From Betaproteobacteria bacterium (GTDB taxonomy: Bacteria; Pseudomonadota; Gammaproteobacteria; Burkholderiales; Burkholderiaceae_C): 52,911 nucleotides of DNA. Both the position numbers and the translations under genes were made by a program. Positions 8,901-15,506 of the stretch are shown here, piece by piece (the first letter of the stretch is position 1; each line of letters starts with the position of its first letter). The stretch lies in contig VGHR01000008.1 in the NCBI GenBank assembly GCA_016868205.1, positions 1 to 52,911 of the forward strand, written 5' to 3'. Below the pieces are notes generated by a model. That model had not been told where the DNA came from, did not search any database, and worked only from the letters and a program-made list of their open reading frames with translations.

Positions 8901-11684
8901 GCCGTCGAGGAGCGGCGTGAGGCCGCGTACGACATCGCCGGGTCGAAGCAGGCGGCGCAGACACGCGCGGCCCTCCCTTCTGCGCGGCCCGAGGCCATAC
9001 AGATCGTCAACGCCAAGGAGAACAACCTCAAGAGCCTGTCGGTCGATATTCCGCGCGGAAAATTCAATGTGATTACCGGCGTCAGCGGCTCGGGCAAATC
9101 AACGCTGGCCTTTGATATCTTATTCAACGAAGGCCAGCGGCGCTACCTGGAAAGCCTTAATGCCTATGCGCGTTCCATCGTGCAACCAGCCGGTCGACCC
9201 GAGGTGGATGCGGTGTACGGCATACCCCCCACGGTGGCCATCGAGCAGCGGCTCTCGCGCGGTGGCCGCAAGTCCACGGTGGGCACCACCACCGAGGTCT
9301 GGCATTTCCTGCGTCTTTTGTATGTGAAGCTGGGGATTCAGCACTGCGTTCACGACGATGTCGCGGTGATGCCGCAAAGCAGCGACAGCATTGCAGCGCA
9401 ACTACTCAAGCACTATCGGGGCCAGCACATAGGACTGCTGGCCCCCTTGGTGATCAACCGCAAGGGTGTCTACACCGAGCTGGCTGACTGGGCGCGGCCG
9501 CGCGCTTATACGCATCTGCGTGTAGATGGTCAATTCCTGCCCACTGCTGTTTTTCCTCGTCTGGACCGCTTCAAGGAGCACACCATCGAGCTGCCGGTGG
9601 CCGATGTGCAGGTGCTGCCTTCGAATGAAGCTGCGCTGCGTCAGGCGCTCAAGACGGCGCTTGAGCACGGCAAGGGCGTGGTACATGTGCTTGCGCCGCT
9701 CGACGGTCTGAAGGCTGCCATGGCCGATGGCACGACCACCCGCGGCATTGGGCAGATTCAGGCCTTCTCCACCAAGCGCGCCTGCCCGGTGTGCGCCACT
9801 TCCTACCCCGAGCTCGATCCGCGCCTGTTCTCCTACAACAGCAAGCACGGCTGGTGCCCGGACTGCGTCGGAACCGGCGTGGCCTTGAGCAAGGAGCAGC
9901 GGCGCGCTCTCGATGATTCCTTGCCGACCGAGGATCACAAAGGTCGCGAGCAGAGCTTCGCTGAGCCTGAACTGGACGATCTGGCCGATACGGCCTGCCC
10001 GAGCTGTAATGGCACCCGCCTGAATGCCCAGGCGCGAGCCGTGCGTTTGAGCGGAGCCGATGGACAGGCCTGGTCCATCACCGATGTGGCCAGGCTGTCG
10101 GTCAGTCAGGTGCGGGCCTGGATCGACAGCCTCAGCTTGAGTGGACGCGAGGCGGAGATTGCTCGCGACCTGGTTCCCGAGATCAGCAGCCGGCTCGAGT
10201 TTCTTGAGGAAGTGGGCCTGGGCTATCTCACGCTGGACCGTGGCGCGCCCACGCTCAGCGGCGGCGAGGCGCAGCGCATCCGCCTGGCGGCGCAGCTGGG
10301 CTCCAACCTGCAAGGCGTGTGCTATGTGCTGGACGAGCCCACCATCGGCTTGCATCCGTGCGACAACCAAATTTTGTTGGGTGCCTTGAGCAAGCTCAGT
10401 GAACGCGGCAATACCCTGGTGGTGGTGGAGCATGATGAAGACACTATCCGCCGCGCCGACCACATCATTGATATCGGGCCCGGTGCGGGTAAGCGCGGTG
10501 GCCGTGTCGTGGCGCAGGGCGCGGCGCGGGATCTGTCGGCCAACGCCGAATCGCTGACGGGTCGTTACCTGCTTGAGGCCATCCGACATCCGCTGCGGCC
10601 CAGGCGCGTCCTGCGTGCCGATGCCAGCTTGCGTATTCAGGGCGCTGATCTGCATAACCTCAGGCAGGTCGATGTGCACATTCCACTGCAGCGTCTGGTG
10701 GCGGTCACCGGCGTCAGCGGCTCGGGCAAATCGACGCTGGCGCGCGAGGTGCTGCTGACCAATGTGCAGGCCGCCGTTGCCCAACGCTCGACGGCGGCTG
10801 GCCGCAAACTCGACGAGGCCGGCAAACACCCCAGCTGGGTGGGCTGCACCGGCCTGGACGGCTACCAGACCGTCGACCGCGTGCTCGAGGTCGACCAAAC
10901 GCCCATCGGCAAAACGCCGCGCTCCTGCCCGGCCACCTATATCGGCTTTTGGGACACCATCCGCAAGCTCTTTGCCGACACGCTCGAAGCCAAGGCCAGA
11001 GGCTACGGCCCAGGGCGCTTTTCCTTCAACACCGGCGAAGGCCGCTGCCCCACCTGCGAAGGCGCGGGCGTGCGCACCATTGGCATGAGCTTCCTGCCCG
11101 ATGTCAAGGTGCTGTGCGAAACCTGCCATGGTGCGCGCTTTAACCCCGAGACCCTGGCTGTGACCTGGCGGGGCAAGAGCATCGGCGAGGTGCTGCGCAT
11201 GGAGGTCGACGAGGCGGTGGAGTTCTTTGCCGCCATGCCCCACATCAGCCACCCGCTGCAGTTGCTCAAGGATGTGGGCTTGGGCTACCTCACCCTGGGC
11301 CAGCCCTCACCCACGCTCAGCGGCGGCGAGGCCCAGCGCATCAAGCTGGTGACCGAGCTCTCCAAGGTGCGCGACGACATCACCCGCCGCGGCCAAAGGG
11401 CGCCACATACCCTTTATGTGCTGGACGAGCCCACCGTGGGCCTGCACATGGCCGATGTGGAAAAACTCATCCATGTGCTGCACCGCCTGGTGGACGCCGG
11501 CCACAGCGTGGTCGTCATCGAGCACGACCTCGACCTCATTGCCGAAGCCGACTGGGTGGTGGACCTGGGGCCGGGTGGTGGCGATGCGGGCGGCCGCGTC
11601 GTGGCGTCGGCGCCGCCGGAGGATCTGGTGCGCTTGAAGACGGCGACGGGGGTGGCGTTGGGGCCGGTGTTGGCGCGCAATTAA
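5916..11684 (+). CDS. uvrA: Double-length UvrA-like excinuclease ATPase (two fused UvrA units)
   Basis: One 1922-residue frame contains two successive UvrA-type units, about twice the normal 940 residues. There are four Walker A loops (SGSGKS near residues 35, 660, 1055 and 1600) and four signature motifs (LSGGE near 506, 856, 1446 and 1800), each followed by LDEP. Each unit keeps a C-terminal zinc module (CPTCGGSGF...CPDCDG near 765; CPTCEGAGV...CETCHG near 1715). The N-terminal CxxC...CxxC module is complete only in unit 2 (CPVC, then CPDC near 1290-1325); unit 1 keeps just CQTC. The protein should bind DNA with ATP-dependent conformational changes. Whether it loads UvrB is unknown. No uvrB or uvrC is nearby, and a standard UvrA presumably exists elsewhere. 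ATG 5916 gives the normal UvrA N-terminus. Confidence 0.93.
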   Translation: MSQGLIRIRGARQHNLKNIDLDLRTGELTVVTGPSGSGKSSLVFDTLFAEGQRRYVETFSAYARQFLDRMDKPAVDKVEGVPPAIAIDQINPVRSSRSTVGTMTELNDHLKLLFARLTQLFDRRTAQPVRHDNPETIYAELKARTAQDDPRLILTFPVQLPAGTSTEQLQQWLQASGFSRVHTPAEPVFKNKEAVHVVADRLRLQGAEKARVIEALEVALKHGGRLDVFVQPEGRAETLWRYATGLQDPHSQLRYAEPTPSLFSFNSAMGACQTCRGFGRVIGVDMGLVIPNDKLTLRAGAIKPMQTPAWQEAQDDLMRHAEAAGIPRDTPWYKLTQDQKDWVINGSPHWKGQWNKQWFGVRRFFEYLESKAYKMHIRVLLSKYRSYTPCTDCGGARLKTDALLWRLGSKQAADAVLPPEQRFLPVGVDWSREQLESLPGLCLHDLMQLPIDKLRRFFDDLAQESLAGDGADRQALKLLLEEIRTRLKYLCDVGIGYLTLDRQSRTLSGGEVQRINLTTALGTSLVNTLFVLDEPSIGLHPRDMSRITQAMARLRDAGNTLVVVEHDPAVMLAADRLIDMGPGPGEKGGTIVFDGTPGQMRNAQTLTGFYLGGRKQVGMGLKRAVTDHTPRLILEGAREHNLKNISVEFPLQRLVCVTGVSGSGKSTLMQDILAPALLRQLGKATEAPGAHDRVLGVDHLQDVVFVDQSPIGKTARSNPASYVGAWDALRELFADAPLARERSYTASKFSFNSGDGRCPTCGGSGFEHVEMQFLSDVYLRCPDCDGKRYRPEILEVQIERRALDGSAQRLNVADVLELTVSQACEWFRNDRDVLRALQPILDVGLEYIKLGQPVPTLSGGEAQRLKLAGFLAGKGEGQKSARTPASASRQPLALRQHRGTLFLLDEPTTGLHFDDIAKLMRALRKLLEAGHSLIVIEHNLDVIRAADWVIDLGPDGGEAGGLLVAEGTPDDLRQDPSSHTAQALRDYAVAMGEVQAVEERREAAYDIAGSKQAAQTRAALPSARPEAIQIVNAKENNLKSLSVDIPRGKFNVITGVSGSGKSTLAFDILFNEGQRRYLESLNAYARSIVQPAGRPEVDAVYGIPPTVAIEQRLSRGGRKSTVGTTTEVWHFLRLLYVKLGIQHCVHDDVAVMPQSSDSIAAQLLKHYRGQHIGLLAPLVINRKGVYTELADWARPRAYTHLRVDGQFLPTAVFPRLDRFKEHTIELPVADVQVLPSNEAALRQALKTALEHGKGVVHVLAPLDGLKAAMADGTTTRGIGQIQAFSTKRACPVCATSYPELDPRLFSYNSKHGWCPDCVGTGVALSKEQRRALDDSLPTEDHKGREQSFAEPELDDLADTACPSCNGTRLNAQARAVRLSGADGQAWSITDVARLSVSQVRAWIDSLSLSGREAEIARDLVPEISSRLEFLEEVGLGYLTLDRGAPTLSGGEAQRIRLAAQLGSNLQGVCYVLDEPTIGLHPCDNQILLGALSKLSERGNTLVVVEHDEDTIRRADHIIDIGPGAGKRGGRVVAQGAARDLSANAESLTGRYLLEAIRHPLRPRRVLRADASLRIQGADLHNLRQVDVHIPLQRLVAVTGVSGSGKSTLAREVLLTNVQAAVAQRSTAAGRKLDEAGKHPSWVGCTGLDGYQTVDRVLEVDQTPIGKTPRSCPATYIGFWDTIRKLFADTLEAKARGYGPGRFSFNTGEGRCPTCEGAGVRTIGMSFLPDVKVLCETCHGARFNPETLAVTWRGKSIGEVLRMEVDEAVEFFAAMPHISHPLQLLKDVGLGYLTLGQPSPTLSGGEAQRIKLVTELSKVRDDITRRGQRAPHTLYVLDEPTVGLHMADVEKLIHVLHRLVDAGHSVVVIEHDLDLIAEADWVVDLGPGGGDAGGRVVASAPPEDLVRLKTATGVALGPVLARN

Positions 11685-11699
11685 CCTACTTGCAAAATA

Positions 11700-11712
11700 A
11701 ACCTATTAGGTT
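11700..11712. promoter_or_regulatory. MqsA operator, AACCT-N3-AGGTT
   Basis: The palindrome AACCTATTAGGTT lies 3 bases before the annotated mqsR ATG. It matches the known recognition element of E. coli MqsA, AACCT(N3)AGGTT, exactly in half-sites and spacing. A further AACCT half-site occurs at 11683-11687, overlapping the end of the upstream gene. Autorepression of mqsRA by MqsA or the MqsR-MqsA complex is the expected role. Confidence 0.85.
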
Positions 11713-11715
11713 AAA

Positions 11716-12027
11716 ATGCCAGCGTGGAAAAAAAGCACGTCACATTGCAAGTTGTCTGTCGTCAAGAACCTGATCGACGCCGGTCGGGTGCGCGCCACCG
11801 CCACCGTCTTCAGCGGCGCGCGCGAGTTGGGCATCAATGACCTGGCCGGCATGTGTGCCGTGGTGATGACGCTGACCACCACTCACTTCTACAAGAGCAT
11901 GACCACCCATGCGGACCATCGGATCTGGCAGGATGTCTACCGCACCCATACCGCGGGCGGTGATGGGGTCTATCTCAAGCTGACGGTCATCGACGATGTG
12001 CTGATCGCTTCATTCAAGGAGTTGTGA
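11716..12027 (+). CDS. mqsR: MqsR-type toxin, mRNA interferase
   Basis: The 103-residue product matches MqsR, a RelE-fold endoribonuclease (GCU-preferring in E. coli). It shares KLSVVKNLIDAGRVRAT, DLAGMCAVVMTLT, FYKSMTTHADHRIWQDVY and LKLTVIDDVLIASFKEL with the family. It directly precedes the MqsA antitoxin, the toxin-first order typical of this system. The start is uncertain. ATG 11716 has no good ribosome site and adds MPAW. A GTG at 11724, followed by a run of seven A (11728-11734), would begin with MEK as in E. coli MqsR, but it is in another frame. With one A fewer it would read MEKSTSHCKL, in line with the family. Confidence 0.9.
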   Translation: MPAWKKSTSHCKLSVVKNLIDAGRVRATATVFSGARELGINDLAGMCAVVMTLTTTHFYKSMTTHADHRIWQDVYRTHTAGGDGVYLKLTVIDDVLIASFKEL

Positions 12028-12029
12028 CC

Positions 12030-12431
12030 ATGAAATGTCCAAGCTGTGGGGCGGCGGCGCTGATTCAGGACACGCGCGATGTGCCCTACGTGTACAAGGG
12101 TGAGCACACGGTCATTCCGGATGTCACGGGCGAGTTCTGTCCTGCCTGTGGCGAAGTCATTCTGGACCGTGAGCAGGGCGACCGCTACAGCGAGTTGATT
12201 GGCGCATTTCAGCGCCAGGCGAATGCCGCCTATGTGGATCCGGCCTACATCGCCAAGGTGCGTAAAAAGCTGGACCTCGACCAGCGGGAAGCCGCCGATA
12301 TTTTTGGTGGTGGCGTGAATGCCTTCTCGCGTTATGAGAACGGCAAGACCAAACCGCCACTGGCGCTGGTCAAACTGCTCAAGGTGCTGGATCGGCACCC
12401 GGAGTTGCTCAAGGAAGTCAGGGCGGGTTGA
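12030..12431 (+). CDS. mqsA: MqsA-type antitoxin and autoregulator
   Basis: The 133-residue protein has an N-terminal zinc domain (C3 and C6, then CPAC near residues 37-40) that should bind and neutralise MqsR. Its C-terminal Xre-type helix-turn-helix (about 70-120; LDQREAADIFGGGVNAFSRY) recognises the upstream palindrome. ATG 12030 has AAGGAG eight bases upstream. A GTG at 12024 is in frame but too close to that site. It starts two bases after the toxin stop, so the pair is co-translated. Length and motif order match E. coli MqsA (131 residues). Confidence 0.93.
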   Translation: MKCPSCGAAALIQDTRDVPYVYKGEHTVIPDVTGEFCPACGEVILDREQGDRYSELIGAFQRQANAAYVDPAYIAKVRKKLDLDQREAADIFGGGVNAFSRYENGKTKPPLALVKLLKVLDRHPELLKEVRAG

Positions 12432-12548
12432 TACTGGCTTGGCTGATGGCGACTGGGGAAAGCGGCAGGCGCACTCATGCCTGCGGCCCCCACAAAAGTC
12501 GCCTGGGCATCATCCATAGGTTCGACAGCGCTAACACCCATGCCCTCC

Positions 12549-12983
12549 ATGTCCCCCCGCCAACGCCGCGTCCTCCAAGCCATCCTCTACGAAGTCTTTG
12601 CCATCGCCTTCGTCGGCCCGGTGTTGAGTTGGGCTTTCGACAAGCCGGCCACATCCACCCTGGCGCTGGCGGTACTGCTGTCGGCGATTGCGCTGACCTG
12701 GAACTATGTCTTCAATGGGCTGTTCGAGCGCTGGGAGGCGCGTCAGGTGGTGCGTGGCCGCTCCTTCATGCGACGGCTGGCGCATGGGGTGGGGTTTGAG
12801 GGCGGGCTCACCCTCCTCCTGGTGCCGGTGATGGCGCTCTGGCTGGACATTTCTGCGCTGCAAGCCTTTGTAGCCAACCTGGGACTTTGGGTGTTCTTCT
12901 TCGTATACGCGGTGGGGTTCACCTGGGCGTTTGACAAGGTATTTGGTCTGCCGGCTTCGGCCGCCGCGCCTCGCGAGGGTTAA
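12549..12983 (+). CDS. PACE-family multidrug/biocide exporter (AceI-like)
   Basis: The 144-residue protein has four transmembrane helices arranged as two bacterial-transmembrane-pair repeats. It aligns along its length with Acinetobacter AceI, which exports chlorhexidine and short diamines by proton antiport. The first repeat has the YE motif with Glu15, the residue essential in AceI, and WNYVFN. The second has HGVGFEGG and a terminal FTWAFDKVFG. The chosen ATG 12549 gives exactly the AceI length and Glu position; ATG 12540 is an alternative adding three residues. It stands alone, without a LysR regulator. Confidence 0.88.
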   Translation: MSPRQRRVLQAILYEVFAIAFVGPVLSWAFDKPATSTLALAVLLSAIALTWNYVFNGLFERWEARQVVRGRSFMRRLAHGVGFEGGLTLLLVPVMALWLDISALQAFVANLGLWVFFFVYAVGFTWAFDKVFGLPASAAAPREG

Positions 12984-13084
12984 GCGGGCGTGCCCCGTCT
13001 GTGGCGGCAGGCTCGTGCGCGAGCGGGGTCAAGACCGGGCCTCCATTGGGGTGTGGGCACACTGACTTTGTACACTGCCGCTTT

Positions 13085-13984
13085 ATGTCCCCGCCGCCCC
13101 GACGCTCCCCGCCCAAAACCGCACCTGAACCACAAAGGGCGGAACTGCACCCCGGGCAGTCGGTCGAACTGCTCAAGGAACTGCACATCCTTACCCGGGA
13201 GGGCAGGCTTAATCAGGACACGCGGCGCAAGCTCAAGCAGGTGCATCACCTGTACCAGTTCATCGAGCCCTTGCTTGATGAGGTGCATGGCCACCGAGCC
13301 GATCCGGTGTTGGTTGATCACGGTGCGGGCAAGTCGTATTTGGGGTTCATCCTGCATGACCTCTACTTCCGGGTCGCCAGGTCGGCGCAGGATTTGCAGG
13401 GGCGCATCATTGGCGTTGAGACGCGCAGTGACCTGGTGGCCCAGTCGCGTGAATTGGCGGCGCGGCTGGGCTTTGAGCGCATGGAGTTCATCAATCGGAC
13501 GGTGCAGCAGTCGCAAGTGGCGACGCAGATGCCCGCTGAGGTGGATATCGTGACGGCACTGCACGCCTGCAACACGGCGACCGACGATGCAATTGCCTTT
13601 GGCCTGAAGCACCGGGCCCGGCACATGGTGTTGGTGCCGTGCTGCCAGGCCGAGGTGGCCGGGGTGTTGCGGCAGTCCAAAGCCTTGAGTGTCAAACGCA
13701 CTGCGCTGGCCGAGTTGTGGCGCCATCCCTTGCACACCCGTGAATTCGGCAGCCAGATCACCAATGTGTTGCGCTGCCTGCGCTTGCAGGCGCATGGCTA
13801 TTCGGTGACTGTCACCGAGCTCGTCGGTTGGGAGCATTCGCTCAAAAATGAATTGATTCTGGCCAGCCGCCATAAACCTCTGCATGCCTCGCAAGCGCGC
13901 GAGGCGGGGCAGCGTTTGCGCGACTTGCTACAGCAGTTGGGATTGAGCGCGCTGGAGGGGCGGTTTTCGGTACCAGCAGCGTGA
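13085..13984 (+). CDS. Class I SAM-dependent methyltransferase
   Basis: The 299-residue protein has a Rossmann-type methyltransferase core. Motif I is LVDHGAGKSYLGF near residue 78, followed by an acidic GVETR strand end. The LHACNTATD stretch near residue 159 and the VPCCQ stretch near 180 resemble the Methyltransf_32 group. The N-terminal 30 residues are Pro/Arg-rich and probably disordered. The substrate, RNA, protein or a small molecule, cannot be determined. I chose ATG 13085; an earlier in-frame start at 13001 would add a low-complexity leader. It appears monocistronic. Confidence 0.8.
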   Translation: MSPPPRRSPPKTAPEPQRAELHPGQSVELLKELHILTREGRLNQDTRRKLKQVHHLYQFIEPLLDEVHGHRADPVLVDHGAGKSYLGFILHDLYFRVARSAQDLQGRIIGVETRSDLVAQSRELAARLGFERMEFINRTVQQSQVATQMPAEVDIVTALHACNTATDDAIAFGLKHRARHMVLVPCCQAEVAGVLRQSKALSVKRTALAELWRHPLHTREFGSQITNVLRCLRLQAHGYSVTVTELVGWEHSLKNELILASRHKPLHASQAREAGQRLRDLLQQLGLSALEGRFSVPAA

Positions 13985-14137
13985 AGTCCTGCGGGCTCAA
14001 GGCCGCAGGCAGTCTTGGATCGGGCCGATGAATTTTCGCAGCGGCTGCTTCGCTCAGGCGAAAGCGCGGATCGCTTTTGCGGGGTACAGTGTCGGCCGTG
14101 CGTGTTTGTTCAGCCTTCACTCGTCTTTGAGGTTCCC

Positions 14138-14845
14138 ATGAATCCTGATACTCGACCGGTGGTCCCACGCGACTGGAGTACCCAGCCCAGTTATGTGTTC
14201 CCGATGTACAAGTCCACCGGCCTGCGCGGGCCCAAGCAGGCCTTGGTACCCATGCCGCATGCGCTGGCCGACCGCAATGCACCGGTGTACGAGTTTGCCC
14301 AGATGGGTCGCTATGACAACGACCTGACCATGAACGCCCGTGTCAATGGCGAGCCACTGGGCGAGCGCATCATCGTCACCGGTCGGGTGCTCGATGAGGA
14401 CGGTCGCCCGGTGCGCAATACGCTGGTCGAGATATGGCAGGCCAACGCCGCCGGCCGCTATGTGCACACGATCGATCAGCACGATGCGCCCCTGGATCCC
14501 AATTTTTTGGGCGCGGGTCGATGCATGACAGACGACCAGGGCCGTTACACCTTCAAGACCATCAAGCCCGGCGCCTACCCCTGGGGCAACCACCCCAATG
14601 CGTGGCGGCCCAACCATATTCACCTCTCGCTCTTTGGCGATTACTTTGCCAGCCGCTTGGTGACGCAGATGTACTTTCCCGGCGACCCCTTGCTCGATTA
14701 CGACCCGATGTTCATGAGTCTACCCGAGCACCTGCGCGGCAATCTGGTTTCGCGCTTTAGTCTTGATGTGACCCAGCCCGACTATGCACTGGGCTATGTG
14801 TTTGACATCGTGCTGCGTGGGCCCAAGGCCACGCGGTTCGAATAA
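14138..14845 (+). CDS. pcaH: Protocatechuate 3,4-dioxygenase beta subunit
   Basis: The 235-residue protein is the iron-bearing beta chain that, with PcaG, cleaves protocatechuate between its hydroxyls to beta-carboxy-cis,cis-muconate. The ferric-iron ligands are visible: Tyr in ANAAGRY, Tyr in PGAYPWGNHPNAW, and the two His of NHIHLSLFG. The N-terminal segment with KSTGLRGP is typical of PcaH. The ATG at 14138 gives the standard N-terminus. PcaG begins ten bases after its stop. No pcaB, pcaC, pcaD or pcaQ accompanies it, so the rest of the beta-ketoadipate route must be elsewhere. Confidence 0.96.
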   Translation: MNPDTRPVVPRDWSTQPSYVFPMYKSTGLRGPKQALVPMPHALADRNAPVYEFAQMGRYDNDLTMNARVNGEPLGERIIVTGRVLDEDGRPVRNTLVEIWQANAAGRYVHTIDQHDAPLDPNFLGAGRCMTDDQGRYTFKTIKPGAYPWGNHPNAWRPNHIHLSLFGDYFASRLVTQMYFPGDPLLDYDPMFMSLPEHLRGNLVSRFSLDVTQPDYALGYVFDIVLRGPKATRFE

Positions 14846-14855
14846 GGGGGCTGCC

Positions 14856-15461
14856 ATGAGCAAGAAGTTGCACCAGACTCCCTCGCAGACGGTCGGTCCT
14901 TACTTTGCCTACGGCCTGGCGCCCTCGCAGTATGGCTACCCTTTTTTGCGCAGCCTGTTTACGCCAGTGGTGGCTCAGCCCCAGGCTGCGGGGGAGCATA
15001 TCCGCCTCGTGGGTCAGGTCTACGATGGCGCGGGCAAGACCATCAACGACGCGCTGGTGGAGATTCATCAACGCAATGCGCGGGGCGAGTTGATGCAAAG
15101 CCCGGTGCAGGTCAAGGCCGAAGGCTTCACTGGTTTTGGCCGCTGTGGTACGGGCACGCTGGCCGGCGACTGCTACGAATTCTTTACAGTCAAGCCCGGT
15201 GCCATCGACCCGGCCCAGGCGCCATTCATCGATGTATGCGTGACGGCGCGGGGCTTATTGCTCCATGTTTTTTCGCGCATCTACTTCGAGGACGAGGCCG
15301 CTGCCAATGCCAAGGACAAGGCCTTCATGTCGGTGCCTGCTGACCGTCGGCACACCTTGGTGGCCCAGCGTCAGCAAACACCCGCAGGTATCCAGTACCG
15401 CTTTGACATCCGCATGCAAGACAGTGCCCGTGGGCGCGAGACGGTGTTTTTTGATCTGTAA
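14856..15461 (+). CDS. pcaG: Protocatechuate 3,4-dioxygenase alpha subunit
   Basis: The 201-residue alpha chain has the conserved opening QTPSQTVGPYFAYGL and the intradiol dioxygenase beta-sandwich, but lacks the iron ligands, as usual for PcaG. It lines the active site of the alpha-beta protomer. A GGGGG-type ribosome site precedes ATG 14856, and it is in one operon with pcaH. The stop at 15461 faces the end of the oppositely oriented CoA-ligase operon, with 29 bases between the two stops. Confidence 0.95.
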   Translation: MSKKLHQTPSQTVGPYFAYGLAPSQYGYPFLRSLFTPVVAQPQAAGEHIRLVGQVYDGAGKTINDALVEIHQRNARGELMQSPVQVKAEGFTGFGRCGTGTLAGDCYEFFTVKPGAIDPAQAPFIDVCVTARGLLLHVFSRIYFEDEAAANAKDKAFMSVPADRRHTLVAQRQQTPAGIQYRFDIRMQDSARGRETVFFDL

Positions 15462-15479
15462 GAGCCAGAAGCCCTCGGG

Positions 15480-15506
15480 GGCGGCCGGTCTCAGCCCCCG
15501 GCCGCC
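15480..15506. terminator. GC-rich inverted repeat between convergent operons
   Basis: A perfect 9-base inverted repeat (GGCGGCCGG at 15480-15488, CCGGCCGCC at 15498-15506) with a nine-base loop straddles the end of the CoA-ligase gene, between convergent pcaG and the ligase. There is no U-tract on either strand. It may slow transcription from both sides, but it could be incidental GC-rich coding sequence. Confidence 0.35.

Noticed and set aside
9402..11252. A 616-codon open frame on the minus strand opposite the second UvrA unit
   Set aside because: It is antisense to strongly conserved UvrA coding sequence, has no recognisable domain and is explained by GC-rich codon bias.
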